Positions 18,201 through 26,603 of a DNA stretch of 64,000 bases are shown here, in pieces. The notes under the pieces were generated by a model. The model made no database searches. It saw nothing but the letters and a program-made list of their open reading frames with translations, and was not told the DNA's origin. The DNA is from Acinetobacter puyangensis (GTDB lineage: Bacteria > Pseudomonadota > Gammaproteobacteria > Pseudomonadales > Moraxellaceae): the NCBI RefSeq assembly GCF_900096995.1, contig NZ_OANT01000011.1, positions 29,174-93,173 on the forward strand, written 5' to 3'. Positions within the stretch are counted from its first letter, which is position 1. Each line of letters starts with the position of its first letter. Both the position numbers and the translations under genes were made by a program.

Positions 18201-18210
18201 GTGACGTGTC

Positions 18211-18238
18211 ATGCTGCCTGAGGCTAGGCAGGCAGCAT
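18211..18238. terminator. Bidirectional hairpin between convergent genes
   Basis: ATGCTGCCTG and CAGGCAGCAT form a perfect 10-bp stem around an 8-base loop, placed between two converging genes. U-tracts are weak on both sides, so the terminator call is moderate. Confidence 0.55.
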
Positions 18239-18259
18239 AAAGACCATACTTATTAGAGA

Positions 18260-18610
18260 TTAATCTTCCAACAGATCAAGCACGACTTGTGTGACGTCTT
18301 GAGATAAATCCCGATCATTAAAAATTTCAAAGGCAGTAATGGTGACATCAGTATTGGAAGGCAACTCTTTTTGTTCTTGTTCAATCAGTTGTTGTATCGG
18401 TAAAATGGTTTGTTTGATGGCAAATAAATCAATTTCTTCATAGTCAATTAAATCACCATCAATATTTAATTCTGCCTTTAGAATATACGGGTGAATAATG
18501 GTGGGAATAATCGACTGGATATCGGTAATGTCGAACAGCGAAATTTCACGTTCTTCATCATTTTTACCCAAGTTCTCTCGTGCTTCAATGATAACGTGAT
18601 AATAAGCCAT
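18260..18610 (-). CDS. Conserved hypothetical acidic protein
   Basis: Predicted 116-residue soluble protein beginning MAYYHVIIEARENLGKND. This start has GAGGA upstream; an ATG 54 bases further up looks spurious. The protein is acidic (EEIDLF, DLSQDVTQ, ending LDLLED) and has no signal peptide or membrane span. I do not recognise a named domain. It stands alone between a convergent SIMPL gene and a DUF486 gene. A real gene by codon pattern and start; function unknown. Confidence 0.7.
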   Translation of the reverse strand: MAYYHVIIEARENLGKNDEEREISLFDITDIQSIIPTIIHPYILKAELNIDGDLIDYEEIDLFAIKQTILPIQQLIEQEQKELPSNTDVTITAFEIFNDRDLSQDVTQVVLDLLED

Positions 18611-18748
18611 TTTTCTGTCCTCAAAGTCTAATTTGTATTCAAATTTACTATGCGCAAATCTCAAAACTTAAGCAAGTGATTTTTGTTATTAATCCCGCTT
18701 AATATAGGCCAGCCCTAGCAGTCTATAAAAATTATAAGCATAAGCGCT

Positions 18749-19090
18749 TTAATTCTGGCTACGAAACACGAAATAGACGCATCCCATCAAACAGACTCCC
18801 GCCCATAAATAATCCAGTTTAAACGGCTGTTTAAATAAAAAAATCATAAAAGGCACAAATACTAAAAGTGTAATCACTTCTTGGGAAATTTTCATCTCAC
18901 CCAATGACCAGCCCTGTTCTGCCAATAAACGTGTCGCAGGAACCATAAAACTATATTCAAATAGTGCGATGGCCCAACCGAATAAAATAGCTTGCCACAA
19001 TGGGGCATCATGTAAATATTTTAAATGCCCATACCAGGCCAGTGTCATGAAACAATTGGAGATAATCAATAAGATAAAGGGTAGGCTCAT
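18749..19090 (-). CDS. DMT-superfamily small membrane protein (DUF486)
   Basis: A 113-residue inner-membrane protein with four predicted transmembrane helices: LPFILLIISNCFMTLAW, the ILFGWAIALFEYSFMVPA region, ITLLVFVPFMIFLF and DYLWAGVCLMGCVYFVF. The pattern MTLAWYGHLK and WAIALFEY is that of DUF486 proteins, distant relatives of small multidrug-resistance transporters. No substrate is known for the family. It appears monocistronic. Confidence 0.85.
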   Translation of the reverse strand: MSLPFILLIISNCFMTLAWYGHLKYLHDAPLWQAILFGWAIALFEYSFMVPATRLLAEQGWSLGEMKISQEVITLLVFVPFMIFLFKQPFKLDYLWAGVCLMGCVYFVFRSQN

Positions 19091-19138
19091 GGCAGCACCA
19101 AAAAGATGTTTAGCAGCCGATTTTAACTGAATTAAGCT

Positions 19139-19957
19139 TTATTGACCTTTAAATTGAGGTTTCCGTTTTTGCTGCATTGCCAGCACACCCTCTATTGCAT
19201 CCTGAGATTTTAATAAAGGTTCTAAATGCTGTGGCAAGCGTGCTAATGCTTGTGTGACGCCTAGATCAAATGCTTCATGTGCGGCGGCCAGACTGGCTTG
19301 TACTGCCAGAGGTGCAGCATGGCTAATGGATTGTGCCAAGGCAATGGCACGCGCGAACAATTGTTCTGCTGGGCAGATTTCTGTGATTAGGTTCATTTTT
19401 AATGCAGTTTGAGCATCAAAACTATCGCCTGTTAAAATATAGCGCATGGCATTTGACCAGCCTGCGGCCTGTACAAAACGCGCCGTTGCGCCGCCAAAAG
19501 GTAAAATACCACGCTGGACTTCCATTTGTGCAAAATGGCTATTGTCTGCCGCAATCGCAATATCTGCATTGAGCATTAACTCTATACCTGCGGTAAAGCA
19601 AGTTCCTTGTACAGCAACAATCACTGGCTTGGTGCGATGTTTAGCACTGGTGCCCCATGGATTGATTTTATCTTGAGGAAATAAAGATTGACCGGATTGT
19701 AAAAAGGGCTGTAACTGGAATAAATCCAGACCTGCGGTAAAATGTTCACCATGGGCAAAAATCACTGCACAGCGTAATTGTGGATTATTCTCATAGTCGG
19801 TCAAGGCTTGTGCTAATGCTTCGATCATAAAACTATCAAAGGCATTGCGTTTTTCTACCCGATCCAGTCCAATCAGAAAAATATGCTGTTTTTGTTCTGT
19901 GCTTACTTTGCCTTGTTGCGTATCCATTTTATTATCACTTTTAGCCTGAATATTCAT
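19139..19957 (-). CDS. Crotonase/enoyl-CoA hydratase family protein
   Basis: A 272-residue enzyme of the crotonase fold acting on an acyl-CoA. RVEKRNAFDS, the first oxyanion-hole segment AHGEHFTAGLDL and the second, QGTCFTAGIELMLNADIAIAAD (first 20 residues shown across positions about 108-129), are present. One of the two usual hydratase glutamates is not obvious, since the second region reads VQRGILPFGG, so the exact reaction is unsettled. ATG 19957 is the longest start; an ATG 30 bases in is possible. It stands alone, and the CoA substrate cannot be inferred from neighbours. Confidence 0.85.
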   Translation of the reverse strand: MNIQAKSDNKMDTQQGKVSTEQKQHIFLIGLDRVEKRNAFDSFMIEALAQALTDYENNPQLRCAVIFAHGEHFTAGLDLFQLQPFLQSGQSLFPQDKINPWGTSAKHRTKPVIVAVQGTCFTAGIELMLNADIAIAADNSHFAQMEVQRGILPFGGATARFVQAAGWSNAMRYILTGDSFDAQTALKMNLITEICPAEQLFARAIALAQSISHAAPLAVQASLAAAHEAFDLGVTQALARLPQHLEPLLKSQDAIEGVLAMQQKRKPQFKGQ

Positions 19958-20104
19958 TACTACAGCATAATCTAGGGTAGTCGTCAGCTAGCAAGTTGTA
20001 AATATTTCTATTGATTCACTAAACGTCTTTGCAATAAGTGATATAAAAAAATTCCCATTTATAAATAATGCCTCCTTTACGTTATACATGGCTCGCCAAT
20101 TTTT

Positions 20105-20289
20105 AAAAGCAGGGTCGTCAAGTTTAAGATGCCGTTATTCCTGACTTGCGATGCTTTAGTCGCATCTCAGGACTCTAGAGCGTTCACAATAGTTTTACTT
20201 ATGTATACTGTACTGGATGCTCGATCAAGTCGAGCATGACGAGTCAGATTTTTAGCTGAACATTGTTTCGCAAGGACAGCCCTGCTTTT
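20105..20289. repeat. MITE-like dispersed repeat, copy 1
   Basis: Ends in perfect 10-bp inverted repeats (AAAAGCAGGG at 20105-20114, CCCTGCTTTT at 20280-20289). The left half (20105-20190) is closely matched, in opposite orientation, at 45750-45835. The right half (about 20205-20250) is partly matched, also inverted, at 44410-44475. No open reading frame inside. Degenerate copies in three places of one window suggest a genome-wide family. Confidence 0.7.
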
Positions 20290-20406
20290 TCAAAAGAGGA
20301 TCTTATAAAAAGAGATAAATCAAAATTTTAATGATTTTTGTTGTGTACAGAGAAAAAATTTATAGAACAACTATCTTTTATGGATTAGCCTTGTTATCGT
20401 TTTATA

Positions 20407-20677
20407 TTGGGTCTATTGACATTTCATAAATAGATTGCGTTATAGGCTAAAATTTCTTCAGACTAGGCACAAAGCGAAGTCAATGGTTATTCCCTTGTCG
20501 AGCTTTGTAACGATGTATGGGGGAATTTTAGCCATAACCCTTCGGGACAGGGTCGTTTTTTGACGCTACGTCGTTATGAATAGTTCATTTAGAATGACTA
20601 AATTTCACTATTCATGCCTAGTATCGCCTAAAAAACGGCCACTGGCGCAAACATAGATGAAGTATCAATAGACCCTA
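20407..20677. other. Nested inverted-repeat element (candidate structured RNA or MITE) upstream of mpl
   Basis: An outer helix is TTGGGTCTATTGA (20407-20419) with TCAATAGACCC (20665-20675). Inside are GTTATAGGCTAAAATTTC (20439-20456) with GGGAATTTTAGCCATAAC (20521-20538), enclosing ACAAAGC/GCTTTGT (20469-20475/20502-20508). A CCCTTCGGG mini-hairpin (20538-20546) follows. Then GGTCGTTTTTT (20551-20561) pairs with AAAAAACGGCC (20630-20640), enclosing GAATAGT/ACTATTC (20578-20584/20607-20613). These helices are mutually compatible. No protein is encoded. Pairing is directly visible; RNA function is inference. Confidence 0.5.
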
Positions 20678-20733
20678 ATTTTTTGCAAGATAAATCACGC
20701 CAAATACGTGAATGAGAGAAGTGAGAAAGAAAG

Positions 20734-22098
20734 ATGCATCTGCATATCCTGGGTATTTGTGGCACATTTATGGGTTCGTTGGCATTGTTGGCTAGAGCAC
20801 TTGGACATACTGTGACAGGCAGCGACCAAAATGTTTACCCACCCATGTCGACCCAACTAGAGAATGCAGGCATTGCTCTGATGCAGGGCTATGATCGTAG
20901 TCATTTACAACCGCATCCGGATTTGGTTGTTGTTGGAAATGCTATGAAACGCGGTATCGATGCCGTCGAATATATGCTAGATGCAGGCTTGCCATATACT
21001 TCAGGACCACAATTTCTGGCAGATCATGTATTGCAGGGCAAACATGTTTTAGGTGTGGCAGGTACTCATGGTAAAACCACGACCACAACCATGCTAGCCT
21101 GGGTGCTGGATCAGGCGGGTTTAAATCCCGGATTTCTAATTGGTGGTGTACCGCTTGGTTTTAGTCAAAGTGCCCGTTTGGGTGGTGATTATTTCGTGGT
21201 TGAGGCGGATGAATATGATTCGGCATTTTTTGATAAGCGTTCAAAGTTTGTACACTATCATCCACGTACAGCGATTTTAAATAATCTTGAATTTGATCAT
21301 GCCGATATTTTTGATGATCTGGCTGCGATTCAAAAGCAGTTCCATCATCTGGTGCGTACGATTCCAAGTACTGGACGAATTATTGCACCAATTAGCGAAA
21401 CCAATATTGATGAAGTCTTACAAATGGGCTGCTGGACGCCTGTTGTACGGACCAGTTTACAGGCAAATGATCAGGCCGAAGTATCTGCCGAATTACTTTC
21501 TGCGGATGGTAGCCATTTTAAAGTGTTGCAACATGGTCAGGTGAAAGGTGAAGTCAAATGGAACATGACCGGGCAGCATAGTGTGGCCAATGCATTGGCA
21601 ACCATTGCTGCGGCTGAACATGTCGGTGTTGAAATTGCCCAAGCCTGTGATGCCTTATCTAGTTTTGGTGGCGTTAAGCGTCGCATGGAATTACTGGGCA
21701 CCATTCATGGCATTGAAGTTTATGATGATTTTGCTCATCATCCGACAGCGATTGAAACCACACTCGATGGTGCCAGAAAACGTTTGGGTGAACGCCGTCT
21801 GTGGGCGATTATTGAACCACGCTCGAATACCATGCGTATGGGCAGCCATAAAGATGGCTTGGCATATTCGGCACGTCTTGCCGATGAAGTGATCTGGTAT
21901 CAGCCTGCGGGTCTGGACTGGGATTTACAACCTATTGTTGATGCTGCGCCAAATCATGCCCAAGTCAGCCAGTCACTGGACGATATTATTACTCGTGTTA
22001 AAAACGAAGCGAAAGCAGGCGATGCAGTGGTAATCATGTCTAATGGTGGTTTCGGCGGATTACATCAAAAATTGATTACGGCATTGCAAGTACCTTAA
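20734..22098 (+). CDS. mpl: UDP-MurNAc:L-Ala-gamma-D-Glu-meso-DAP ligase
   Basis: Cytoplasmic peptidoglycan-recycling ligase that joins the recovered tripeptide to UDP-N-acetylmuramate. The N-terminal MHLHILGICGTFMGSLALLA and the Mur-ligase P-loop GTHGKTTTTTML (near residue 110) are clear. VEADEYDSAFFDKRSKFVHY and EVYDDFAHHPTAIETT are typical of Mpl rather than MurC. The length of 454 residues matches. A ribosome-binding AGAAAG precedes the ATG. It is followed 28 bases later by a diguanylate cyclase gene, possibly co-transcribed. Confidence 0.95.
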   Translation: MHLHILGICGTFMGSLALLARALGHTVTGSDQNVYPPMSTQLENAGIALMQGYDRSHLQPHPDLVVVGNAMKRGIDAVEYMLDAGLPYTSGPQFLADHVLQGKHVLGVAGTHGKTTTTTMLAWVLDQAGLNPGFLIGGVPLGFSQSARLGGDYFVVEADEYDSAFFDKRSKFVHYHPRTAILNNLEFDHADIFDDLAAIQKQFHHLVRTIPSTGRIIAPISETNIDEVLQMGCWTPVVRTSLQANDQAEVSAELLSADGSHFKVLQHGQVKGEVKWNMTGQHSVANALATIAAAEHVGVEIAQACDALSSFGGVKRRMELLGTIHGIEVYDDFAHHPTAIETTLDGARKRLGERRLWAIIEPRSNTMRMGSHKDGLAYSARLADEVIWYQPAGLDWDLQPIVDAAPNHAQVSQSLDDIITRVKNEAKAGDAVVIMSNGGFGGLHQKLITALQVP

Positions 22099-22126
22099 AT
22101 CAACGAAATAGGGGTAATATGATTCG

Positions 22127-23284
22127 ATGTTGTTAAACTCGGCAGCCAATGATTTCGTATTACTTGTTCCTATATGTTTGATTTTTATTGGTGTTTTTTC
22201 GATCATCTTATGGTTGCAACACCGTCAAATACACTCATTATTCTGGTTAGCGATCGGCGCAGTCAGTGCCGGTGCAGGCTTGCTTGGGCAAAGTCTTATT
22301 CCTGCTGAGGCTTTGTTTAAATGGGCCTTCTGGTTAGCATTTATCTATCTGACGACATTTATTGCCTTGGCACAAGCCATTGCTTTACGCTTTCATACAC
22401 AGATTTCATGGTCTTTTTGCTTCGTTATACTGGTTTTAAATCAGATTGGCATATTTTATTATTCTTTTATCGATGAGCAGATTAGCGTACGCTATGCGAT
22501 CAATGGTCTCAGTATTTTTCTGATTTTTAGCCATATTTTACCTGCAATTTATCGCGCTAAAATGCGACACCAATTTGATCAATGGTTGAAAAGATGTGCT
22601 GTGCTGATGATGGCGTGCCTTTTCTTCCGAGAAGTCCTGCTCATTTATTTAGTGTTTAATGTCAATCCAACCTTTAATTATAGCCAATCCTATATCGGGT
22701 TTTTAACCCAATTTATTGGACTATTTTTTCAGTTACTCTTTGCAGCTTTATTAATCGGAACAGGCATTCAGGATACCTTAATCGCCCTAGATAAAGAACG
22801 AAATTTTGATGATTTAACGGGGATTTTAAATCGGCGTTCATTCTTTGAAAAAGCCAGTCATTATTTACCAGTTGATTCAAAGCATAGCAATGTACTTTTC
22901 ATGTGTGATATTGATTATTTTAAACAAGTGAATGATCAATATGGGCATGCTGCGGGAGATCAGGTATTAAAATTTTTTGCAGATAAAGTCTCTTCATTAC
23001 TGAGATCAAATGATCTGTTTGCCAGAATAGGCGGGGAGGAGTTCGTCTGTATCTTATGTGATGTCTCTTTGCCGCAGGCATTAGAGATCATTGAAAATAT
23101 ACGTCATATTTTAAGTACAAACGTTGTTTCTCCTGAAATACCAGTTCTGGTTACGGCAAGTTTTGGTGCTGTTCAGTTGGACCAATACAATGTATTAGAA
23201 GATGCCTTGAAACATGCTGACCAGCTCATGTATCAGGCCAAACTTGCCGGACGTGATAATATTCAACATCGGTTAATAAAATAG
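22127..23284 (+). CDS. Membrane-bound diguanylate cyclase (GGDEF domain)
   Basis: Makes the second messenger c-di-GMP. Residues 1 to about 215 form six or seven transmembrane helices of unknown sensing role. The GGDEF domain starts at DDLTGILNRRSFFEKA. It carries the active-site motif GGEEF and, five residues before it, RSND, an intact RxxD product-inhibition site. CDIDYFKQVNDQYGHAAGD and the C-terminal ADQLMYQAKLAGRDNI are typical. It should be enzymatically active. It directly follows mpl. Confidence 0.93.
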   Translation: MLLNSAANDFVLLVPICLIFIGVFSIILWLQHRQIHSLFWLAIGAVSAGAGLLGQSLIPAEALFKWAFWLAFIYLTTFIALAQAIALRFHTQISWSFCFVILVLNQIGIFYYSFIDEQISVRYAINGLSIFLIFSHILPAIYRAKMRHQFDQWLKRCAVLMMACLFFREVLLIYLVFNVNPTFNYSQSYIGFLTQFIGLFFQLLFAALLIGTGIQDTLIALDKERNFDDLTGILNRRSFFEKASHYLPVDSKHSNVLFMCDIDYFKQVNDQYGHAAGDQVLKFFADKVSSLLRSNDLFARIGGEEFVCILCDVSLPQALEIIENIRHILSTNVVSPEIPVLVTASFGAVQLDQYNVLEDALKHADQLMYQAKLAGRDNIQHRLIK

Positions 23285-23296
23285 ATACAGCTTTTT

Positions 23297-23312
23297 TGTT
23301 TCACGTGGAACA
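23297..23312. other. parS-like centromere site 1
   Basis: TGTTTCACGTGGAACA, an exact match to the widely conserved ParB-binding parS sequence (reverse complement TGTTCCACGTGAAACA). It lies between the ends of two convergent genes. A similar site at 49294 strengthens the call. Chromosomal parS sites usually lie near the replication origin. Confidence 0.85.
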
Positions 23313-23313
23313 A

Positions 23314-23607
23314 TTATTCAGCAGGATATAAAACATCACTAAAGCTAGAATCGCGTCTAAACATCGCATCGGCATAAGCGCAAATCGGAACAATGGTGAC
23401 TTTTCTTTCACGTGCAAAGGCAATGGCAGCATCGAATAATAACCGTGCGACACCTTGTCCGCGTAATGAATCATCGACCCAAGTGTGATCAATGCTAAAA
23501 TGATTGGGTGTATTCCAGAAATAGCTTAGTTCGGCAATTTTCTGATGATTTGAGTCGTTGATAAAAAAGCTGCCATTTTGTGTGTTGTCTTGATGTTGAA
23601 TGTTCAT
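23314..23607 (-). CDS. Small GNAT-type N-acetyltransferase (YjdJ-like)
   Basis: A 97-residue compact acetyltransferase. The acetyl-CoA-binding stretch IDHTWVDDSLRGQGVARLLF (R-x-x-G-x-G/A) is in the middle, followed by AIAFARERKVTIVPICAYA and a C-terminal FRRDSSF. This is the short GNAT family that acts on small molecules or is uncharacterised. It is convergent with the diguanylate cyclase gene, with the parS site touching its stop codon. Confidence 0.85.
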   Translation of the reverse strand: MNIQHQDNTQNGSFFINDSNHQKIAELSYFWNTPNHFSIDHTWVDDSLRGQGVARLLFDAAIAFARERKVTIVPICAYADAMFRRDSSFSDVLYPAE

Positions 23608-23821
23608 CTAAAACCTAAACTGAAAAAAATAATAGAGGGCTATATTAAAAAATGAGTATAAGCTTAAAATTGAAGAGGTGATAAGGTAAATCTGCTCAAG
23701 TGGATAATGAGAGTCTTCGCATGCTTGGTTCGGTATAAAATAGAAGTTGATACATAAAATTTACTTTTAAAGCATCAACTTTTTGATTAATAACATTTAA
23801 TTTTACTATTTAAATGGATGA

Positions 23822-24631
23822 TCAATAAAGAAAATTGGAGATTTTATTCGCAGTCTCAATCACTTCTATTGCAATCTTATTTTTAAAAGTATCCTCATCA
23901 TAAGTGCTAACAGGGCAACTGACGGATAAGACAGCCACCATTTCTTGGGAAAGTTGGCGGTAAATTGGTGCAGCACATGCGGCAATATCGTGATTATAGT
24001 GGCCCCAACTGGTCATGGATTTTTGTGTCCGTACATAGTCTAAGCGTTTCAATAGCTCTTTAAGATTTTTAGGAGTTAAATCAGAAAACGTATCCCAATC
24101 CTGAAACTTTTTATAACGTTTGCGCACTTCTGCTTCGGAAAGATTAGACAGTAATAATTGACCAATGACAGTTGCATGTGCAGGCCAGCGGGTACCGACA
24201 TGAATATTACTGGTGAAATGTCCTATGGATTGCACATTATTAATAAAAACAATATGGGTGCCTTCGAGAATCGATAAATGAATCGCAATTTTAATGCGAT
24301 CACGCAGATCTTTCATGATCGGTGTGGAAATATCGGTAAGCGAAAGTTTAGATAAATGGTTAAAACCAAGCTCCATTACTTTGGAATCCAGCGAATATGT
24401 TTTCTGTGAAGTTTTTTTCAAATAACCGCACGACTCAAGGGTATAAATCAAGCGAAATGCACTAGAACGGTTCACTTCAATTAATTCTGCGATTTCTGAA
24501 ATCGTCATTTCGTTGGCGTGATCATTGAATGCTTCCAATATTGCTAAACCACGCATAAGCCTAGGAACTAAATAGCGTTCTTCATTTTTATCTGAATCTG
24601 AGTGATTAAATTCTTCAAATTGGGAGACCAT
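23822..24631 (-). CDS. IclR-family transcriptional regulator of the catabolic operon
   Basis: N-terminal winged helix (ILEAFNDHANEMTISEIAEL, then RSSAFRLIYTLESCGYL) and C-terminal IclR ligand-binding domain (HLSILEGTHIVFINNV through DIAACAAPIYR). ATG 24631 is used, as it has AAGGAA upstream; a GTG 51 bases earlier would be a poor start. At 269 residues it is normal. It is divergent from the Rieske ferredoxin gene, with two related palindromes in the 262-base spacer and a third before the porin gene. The effector is presumably the pathway substrate, not identified. Confidence 0.9.
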   Translation of the reverse strand: MVSQFEEFNHSDSDKNEERYLVPRLMRGLAILEAFNDHANEMTISEIAELIEVNRSSAFRLIYTLESCGYLKKTSQKTYSLDSKVMELGFNHLSKLSLTDISTPIMKDLRDRIKIAIHLSILEGTHIVFINNVQSIGHFTSNIHVGTRWPAHATVIGQLLLSNLSEAEVRKRYKKFQDWDTFSDLTPKNLKELLKRLDYVRTQKSMTSWGHYNHDIAACAAPIYRQLSQEMVAVLSVSCPVSTYDEDTFKNKIAIEVIETANKISNFLY

Positions 24632-24712
24632 GGATAAAAAATTCCTTAATGGTTGATTGATTTGATTTGGTGCAAGGAGCACCTTTTTTTAACATTAAAA
24701 ACAGTATCTCTA

Positions 24713-24728
24713 ATTTTATATATAAAAC
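24713..24728. promoter_or_regulatory. Candidate IclR operator 1 (regulator side)
   Basis: ATTTTATATATAAAAC, whose central 14 bases (24714-24727) are a perfect palindrome. It lies 82 bases upstream of the IclR start, suited to autoregulation. Two near-identical sites lie at 24861 and 38667. Confidence 0.5.
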
Positions 24729-24860
24729 TTTTTTTAGCTTGTAAAATGTGTAACATAATATTTCATTTTCTATATATGTTTGAATTATATGTATATCTAT
24801 TTATTGACATAAAAATAAAATGGGGTTTATGCTCTAGTTATGTTTTACGGATTAAATTAT

Positions 24861-24876
24861 GTTTTGTATATAAAAC
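24861..24876. promoter_or_regulatory. Candidate IclR operator 2 (operon side)
   Basis: GTTTTGTATATAAAAC, 17 bases before the start of the first operon gene. It is extended by flanking AT and AT to a 20-base near-palindrome. It is very close to the start codon, as for a repressor site or an overlap with the promoter -10. Confidence 0.55.
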
Positions 24877-24893
24877 ATTTTGAGGGTTAAAGT

Positions 24894-25202
24894 ATGAGCT
24901 GGATTTCTGTTTGCAATGTTGATGATGTGAATGAAGATCAACCCAAAGCAATAGAAATTGATGACAAAAAAATTGGTGTTTTTTTGCTCGAAGATAATTT
25001 CTATGCGATAGAAAATGTTTGTCCTCATGCTTATGCACTTTTGACCGAAGGCTTTATCGAAGACCAAAACGTTGAATGTCCGTTGCATGAAGCAATCTTT
25101 GATATCCCAACAGGTGAGCTGAAAAGTGGACCGGGATGCCGAAATCTATGTACTTACCCTGTTCGTGTTGAAGGACAGGATGTCCAAATTCAGTTGAATT
25201 AA
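24894..25202 (+). CDS. Rieske [2Fe-2S] ferredoxin
   Basis: Soluble electron carrier of 102 residues. The cluster ligands are in CPHAYALLTEG (Cys-x-His) and CPLHEA (Cys-x-x-His), the exact Rieske pattern. It is the first gene of the catabolic operon and should pass electrons from the FAD reductase (28333) to the terminal oxygenase (25530), making a three-component system. The start ATG follows GAGGG. The next gene is 15 bases downstream. Confidence 0.92.
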   Translation: MSWISVCNVDDVNEDQPKAIEIDDKKIGVFLLEDNFYAIENVCPHAYALLTEGFIEDQNVECPLHEAIFDIPTGELKSGPGCRNLCTYPVRVEGQDVQIQLN

Positions 25203-25217
25203 GAAGGAGTGGATTTA

Positions 25218-25517
25218 ATGAAAGCATTTAATCAAAAACTGGCAATGTGGATGAATCCGACGCCTTCAAAAGAAGCCGGAATCAATAATATTCAAATTCC
25301 GGGACAAGTCGAACATTTGGTTTGGCAAACCCGATACAAAGAACCTTCTTCTTATGAACAAGATCTGGTGCAACAACTGATTCAGGCATTTAGCACAGGG
25401 GTGACTGAACTGGATCAACTGGTGAATCAATTGAATCAACAAGGTTTTCGTCAGGAATCGGGTGAGTTTTGGACTGTCGAACAGTTTAGTGAAGAAATGC
25501 AGCGTTTGGGTTATTAA
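25218..25517 (+). CDS. Small conserved protein of the Rieske operon
   Basis: A 99-residue protein (MKAFNQKLAMWMNPTPSKEA...) preceded by a strong AAGGAG site and set between the ferredoxin and oxygenase genes with spacings of 15 and 12 bases. It has no cluster motif, signal peptide or membrane span. The C-terminal half (LIQAFSTGVTELDQLVNQLN, then GFRQESGEFWTVEQFSEEM) looks like a small helix-turn-helix of the kind labelled recombinase-like in some Rieske clusters. A beta subunit is excluded by size. Its role, possibly assembly or regulation, is unknown. Confidence 0.75.
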   Translation: MKAFNQKLAMWMNPTPSKEAGINNIQIPGQVEHLVWQTRYKEPSSYEQDLVQQLIQAFSTGVTELDQLVNQLNQQGFRQESGEFWTVEQFSEEMQRLGY

Positions 25518-25529
25518 GGGGTAAGGACA

Positions 25530-26603
25530 ATGAATATGCAAGCCAATATCGAAACTGATGTAGCAAGCTATCTGGATCTGGGCTTAAGAGATCAATGGCA
25601 TCCGGTACTTTCAAGTTGGGAAGTGGGGGCAAATCCTGTTGGGATTACCCGTCTGGGCGAGAATATTGTGGTGTGGCGTGATACCGATGGAAAAATCCAT
25701 GCACTTGAAGATCGCTGTCCGCATCGTGGTGCCCGTCTATCTTTGGGCTGGAATCTTGGCGATCGCGTCGCTTGCTGGTACCACGGTGTTGAAGTCAATG
25801 CCGAAGGTACAGTAGCCGATGTGCCGGCCGTACATGCATGCCCGTTGAAAGGTAGCCAGTGTGTAAAAAGTTATCCCGTGATTGAAAAACATGATGCAAT
25901 TTTTATCTGGTTTGGTATTGATCCCAATGAAGCACCCAAAGATTTACATTTCCCCGAACAATTGGCAAGTGAGGAATGGAGTGCTTTCCTGTGTCAGGCA
26001 GACTGGAAAGTTAATCATCAATATGCCATCGATAATGTAATGGATCCTATGCACGGTACCTATTTGCATTGTACCTCGCATTCTATGGCAGAAGGTGAAC
26101 GTACCGCAGAAATGAAACATCGCACCACCAAAGATGGTTTTATTTTTGAGAAGGAAGGTCAGACTGGCGTCAATTTTGACTGGGTGGAATATGGTAATAC
26201 CGGCGCTAGCTGGCTCAGACTTTCTATTCCTTACCGTAAGGAATTTGGTCCAGGAGGTGTGTTCTGGATTGTCGGTTTTGCAACCCCAATCGATGCTAAT
26301 AATACCCGTGTTTTCTTTTGGAGATGTCGTCAGGTTACTGGCTGGCAACGTCATGTATGGCGGTTTATGTATCGCAACCATCTGGAAAAATTACATTGGG
26401 ATGTGCTGGAACAAGACCGCATTATTCTGGAAAACCTTGCACCGAATGCACGTCAGCATGAGTTTTTATATCAGCATGATGTGGGCTTGTCACGGTTACG
26501 TCGCTTAATGAAAAAAGAAGCTGAAAAGCAATTGAAAAAAATTGCTGCCTTAAAGACAGCTTCTGCTGAGCTGATTCCGATGCAGGACGCTGCTCATGTC
26601 TGA
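25530..26603 (+). CDS. Rieske non-heme iron oxygenase, alpha (catalytic) subunit
   Basis: Terminal oxygenase of 357 residues. The Rieske ligands are CPHRGARLS and CWYHG (around residues 65-90). The mononuclear iron site is seen in DNVMDPMHGTYLHCTSH (bridging Asp and two His), with the third ligand probably the Asp of EQDRIILENL near residue 300. No beta-subunit gene is present, so it is an alpha-only type like vanillate demethylase, phenoxybenzoate or carbazole oxygenases. Followed by an SDR and an extradiol enzyme, it probably makes a cis-diol or opens an aryl ether or angular position. Its last 8 bases overlap the next gene. Confidence 0.92.
   Translation: MNMQANIETDVASYLDLGLRDQWHPVLSSWEVGANPVGITRLGENIVVWRDTDGKIHALEDRCPHRGARLSLGWNLGDRVACWYHGVEVNAEGTVADVPAVHACPLKGSQCVKSYPVIEKHDAIFIWFGIDPNEAPKDLHFPEQLASEEWSAFLCQADWKVNHQYAIDNVMDPMHGTYLHCTSHSMAEGERTAEMKHRTTKDGFIFEKEGQTGVNFDWVEYGNTGASWLRLSIPYRKEFGPGGVFWIVGFATPIDANNTRVFFWRCRQVTGWQRHVWRFMYRNHLEKLHWDVLEQDRIILENLAPNARQHEFLYQHDVGLSRLRRLMKKEAEKQLKKIAALKTASAELIPMQDAAHV

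Larger units (their letters stand above)
19958..20733. other. 776-base gene-free region with two repeat/structured elements
   Basis: No coding gene. It contains a roughly 185-bp repeat-like element with 10-bp terminal inverted repeats (20105-20289) and a separate 270-base region of nested inverted repeats (20407-20677), each listed below. The last 50 bases lead into mpl. Confidence 0.7.

Noticed and set aside
25218..25517. Beta subunit of the Rieske oxygenase
   Set aside because: At 99 residues it is far shorter than the roughly 160-190 residues of beta subunits and lacks their fold pattern.
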